Positions 62,372 to 64,000 of a stretch of DNA of 64,000 nucleotides are shown here, one piece after another. Source of the stretch: Firmicutes bacterium HGW-Firmicutes-16 (GTDB lineage: Bacteria > Bacillota > Clostridia > Oscillospirales > Oscillospiraceae); the NCBI GenBank assembly GCA_002841545.1, contig PGZZ01000006.1:62001-126000 (forward strand), in the 5' to 3' direction. The notes beneath the pieces are model-generated. The model was not told where the DNA came from. It searched no databases and saw nothing but the letters and a program-made list of their open reading frames with translations. The stretch's first letter is position 1, and every line of letters begins with the position of its first letter. The position numbers and the translations under genes were made by a program.

Positions 62372-63523
62372 CTACAAGGCATTTGTGATCTTCCTGAGAT
62401 CGTCGATGCTGACGTCTTGATAGTACCTCAACATCTCGTCAGATGTATGGCCAATAAGCTCTAGCTTGTCCTTGTTAGCTCCGGGCACACGCTTCATCAG
62501 AGTGGCAAATGTATGCCTGCAACTGTGTGGCGTTAACCGATGCTTTTCTTTACCGTCTACCATGGTTGTTGGGTTGTCGATACCGCACGCATCAAGGACG
62601 CCGTAAAATATATCACGGTAAGTGTCTATAGGAATTCGCTTGCCGTTATCATCACAGAATACCGGACCGGATTTTTTGCTCATAGTCAGCCGGTCAACAA
62701 TTTTCTGAATCTTTGGAGATACGGTAACTGTTCGATTGGTGCCGGCTTCGGTTTTGGCGCCTCCGATGAAAGCTTTCTCTTTCTGATTATATTTTGAGAC
62801 ATCAAGCAAAAGAAATTCAGAGGGTCTGAAGCCAAGGTAACACTGAGCATAAACATAATCGGCGTATTTGATTTTCCCGCAGACCTTACGTAGCTTTTCG
62901 ACCTCTTCTTCGTTAAGTGCGTCTTTGTGAGTAGTCTCACCCTCGCCGACTTTAATAAATTTCCCTAAGTTGAGATTGTCGCGGATGCAGTTGCGGGGAA
63001 TGCCATAATTGTAGAGTATACCGGCAAGCGTTTTCATAAGCTCCCGTGTGCGCTTGCCCTTCCCGCAGCCGTCGACACAATCCTGCAGATCGTCAATGTC
63101 AATCTCGGATAAAAGGGTATGCCAAATGGGCGCATAATACTTCATGGCCGCGGCATAACAATTCATTGTTGATTTGGATCTGCTGTGTGTCGGTTCCCAT
63201 TGATCATATAAAGTTTTGAATGTCATCGCCTTAAGTCGGTTTTGCTTCTCCTTGCCCAGTAAGGGTAAAAAGGCGACAGCATCACGTTTAGTTGTGAAGT
63301 CTGACCTCGATACAGTTTTCTTGTGAAGCTTGCCGTCATCGCCAGGATACATAACTGTTTTAATAGCGACCCATTTATCATTCGATCGTTGATAAACACT
63401 TCCTTGGCCATTCCCTCGTTGTTTCGGTTTTCGCCCTTCGGTGTTTTGCTTCCGGCCACAGATATGACAATACACGGCCTCGTCCAGTAATTCGGCGTGG
63501 CATTTTTTGTTTACGCATTGCAT
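62372..63523 (-). CDS. int: Tyrosine-type site-specific integrase
   Basis: 383 residues. An N-terminal zinc ribbon (CVNKKCHAEL with YCHICG) precedes a DNA-binding arm-type domain (NGQGSVYQRSNDKWVA), a SAM-like core-binding domain (about 100-195) and the catalytic domain. The full catalytic set is present: Arg233 (GFRPSE), Lys257 (GAKTEAG), His333 and Arg336 (PHSCRHTFA), His359 (GHT) and Tyr368 (YYQDV). Its stop lies 62 bp from the tRNA-Pro fragment. It integrates the genetic island extending to the right of the window. The zinc ribbon is an unusual addition. Confidence 0.92.
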   Translation of the reverse strand: MQCVNKKCHAELLDEAVYCHICGRKQNTEGRKPKQRGNGQGSVYQRSNDKWVAIKTVMYPGDDGKLHKKTVSRSDFTTKRDAVAFLPLLGKEKQNRLKAMTFKTLYDQWEPTHSRSKSTMNCYAAAMKYYAPIWHTLLSEIDIDDLQDCVDGCGKGKRTRELMKTLAGILYNYGIPRNCIRDNLNLGKFIKVGEGETTHKDALNEEEVEKLRKVCGKIKYADYVYAQCYLGFRPSEFLLLDVSKYNQKEKAFIGGAKTEAGTNRTVTVSPKIQKIVDRLTMSKKSGPVFCDDNGKRIPIDTYRDIFYGVLDACGIDNPTTMVDGKEKHRLTPHSCRHTFATLMKRVPGANKDKLELIGHTSDEMLRYYQDVSIDDLRKITNAL

Positions 63524-63576
63524 TACGGACAGGCCTCCTTTAATGAAATTGGACGGCTAAACAGTTGACCACCCTT

Positions 63577-63613
63577 AATCGCTCTCGGTGTTACAGCACC
63601 GGAGGCGATTTTT
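63577..63613 (+). repeat. Hairpin in the gap before the integrase gene
   Basis: AATCGCTCTCGGTG / CACCGGAGGCGATT, an imperfect 14-bp stem with a 6-nt loop and a T run on the plus strand. It lies directly after the stop of the minus-strand gene at 63616 and may shape the 3' end of that transcript. Confidence 0.5.
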
Positions 63614-63615
63614 AA

Positions 63616-63999
63616 TTACGGCAATTCATTGTAAGCACTATCAAAAGCTTGAAAATATTGAGTATAAAGCCCAGTATCTAATACCTGACCGCTCACGGTG
63701 AGTTCGCGGCTTTTTACATCTGCGTATAAAATATCAATCTGTTCTGATACCTTTGCCCACAGTTCTGATATATCTGAGTATTCGGCCGGAAGACTGCTCA
63801 TATATGTATCATATTCTGGCTTTTGCTTCATTGACTTTTCTAACTGTTGTAATGCAAACTCTGGATCCATTGTGTCACCAACGGAATTTGTTCCATAGCT
63901 GAAATACCAGGAAAAATCGCAAAATCCGGCACTCCAAATATCGCTTACTGCCCAATTCCTGATTTCGGTGATTTTATCCTTTTCACTTGTCGCTTCTGC
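63616..63999 (-). CDS. Hypothetical protein, 5' end outside window
   Basis: The frame is open to the window edge, giving at least 127 residues; an internal ATG at 63870 is probably not the start because the upstream codons continue without a stop (KITEIRNWAVSDIWSAGFCD, FSWYFSYGTNSVGDTMDP). It is rich in aromatic and acidic residues and soluble in the visible part. This looks like the C-terminal part of a cargo protein of the island, possibly a secreted or lipoprotein. I do not recognise the family. Confidence 0.55.
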   Translation of the reverse strand, partial: AEATSEKDKITEIRNWAVSDIWSAGFCDFSWYFSYGTNSVGDTMDPEFALQQLEKSMKQKPEYDTYMSSLPAEYSDISELWAKVSEQIDILYADVKSRELTVSGQVLDTGLYTQYFQAFDSAYNELP

Positions 64000-64000
64000 A

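Overview
The window looks like chromosome of an anaerobic, probably spore-forming Clostridia bacterium (Bacillota, perhaps Oscillospiraceae-like; this is inferred from gene content only). The basis is an anaerobic sulfite reductase asrABC, a nine-gene V-type ATPase in the Enterococcus hirae ntp order, an oxygen-sensitive 2-hydroxyacyl-CoA dehydratase-type system with its ATP-dependent activator, a SleB/CwlJ-like hydrolase, a YesM/YesN-type two-component pair, and strong AGGAGG ribosome sites. No rRNA, CRISPR array or complete tRNA was seen.

Layout. (1) 1-9.5 kb, plus strand: a MerR-like regulator, then SCP2-like protein, class III aminotransferase, split transketolase and a second SCP2-like protein, followed by an Old Yellow Enzyme-type reductase and an MFS carrier. 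(2) 9.6-11.5 kb, minus: two zinc-ribbon membrane proteins and a LysR regulator facing (3) 11.8-22.3 kb, plus: fadN-like and fadA-like beta-oxidation genes, a CooC-like ATPase, two 2-hydroxyacyl-CoA dehydratase/benzoyl-CoA-reductase-family subunits, their activator, a 51-residue membrane protein, a protein resembling one domain of acetyl-CoA synthase, and a CoA-transferase. (4) 22.3-26.5 kb: small stand-alone genes (TspO, Cu/Zn-SOD family, SleB-like) and a protein with two degenerate tyrosine-recombinase-like domains.

(5) 26.7-34.1 kb, minus: a tightly coupled siroheme operon hemA-hemC-cobA/hemD-hemB-hemL-sirC ending in a LysR gene, divergent from asrABC (34.3-37.3 kb). AsrC is a siroheme enzyme, so this operon supplies its cofactor. 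(6) 37.4-44.5 kb, minus: GltS-family carrier, sulfoacetaldehyde acetyltransferase (xsc), a second ThDP enzyme and a 3-hydroxyacyl-CoA-dehydrogenase-like protein, with a LysR regulator. Xsc releases sulfite and Asr reduces it to sulfide, so regions 5 and 6 read as one organosulfonate-to-sulfide module. LysR-type palindromes lie about 65 bp upstream of the predicted transcription starts of both asr and the carrier-xsc operon.

(7) 44.6-53.5 kb, plus: ntpFIKECGABD, whose K subunit carries the residues of a sodium-binding site. (8) 54-61.5 kb, plus: a histidine kinase/AraC-type response regulator pair and a BMP-family nucleoside-type ABC transporter. (9) 61.5-64 kb: a broken IS3-family transposase, a 3' fragment of a tRNA-Pro(GGG) gene and a tyrosine integrase. 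This marks the left end of a genomic island that continues past the window.
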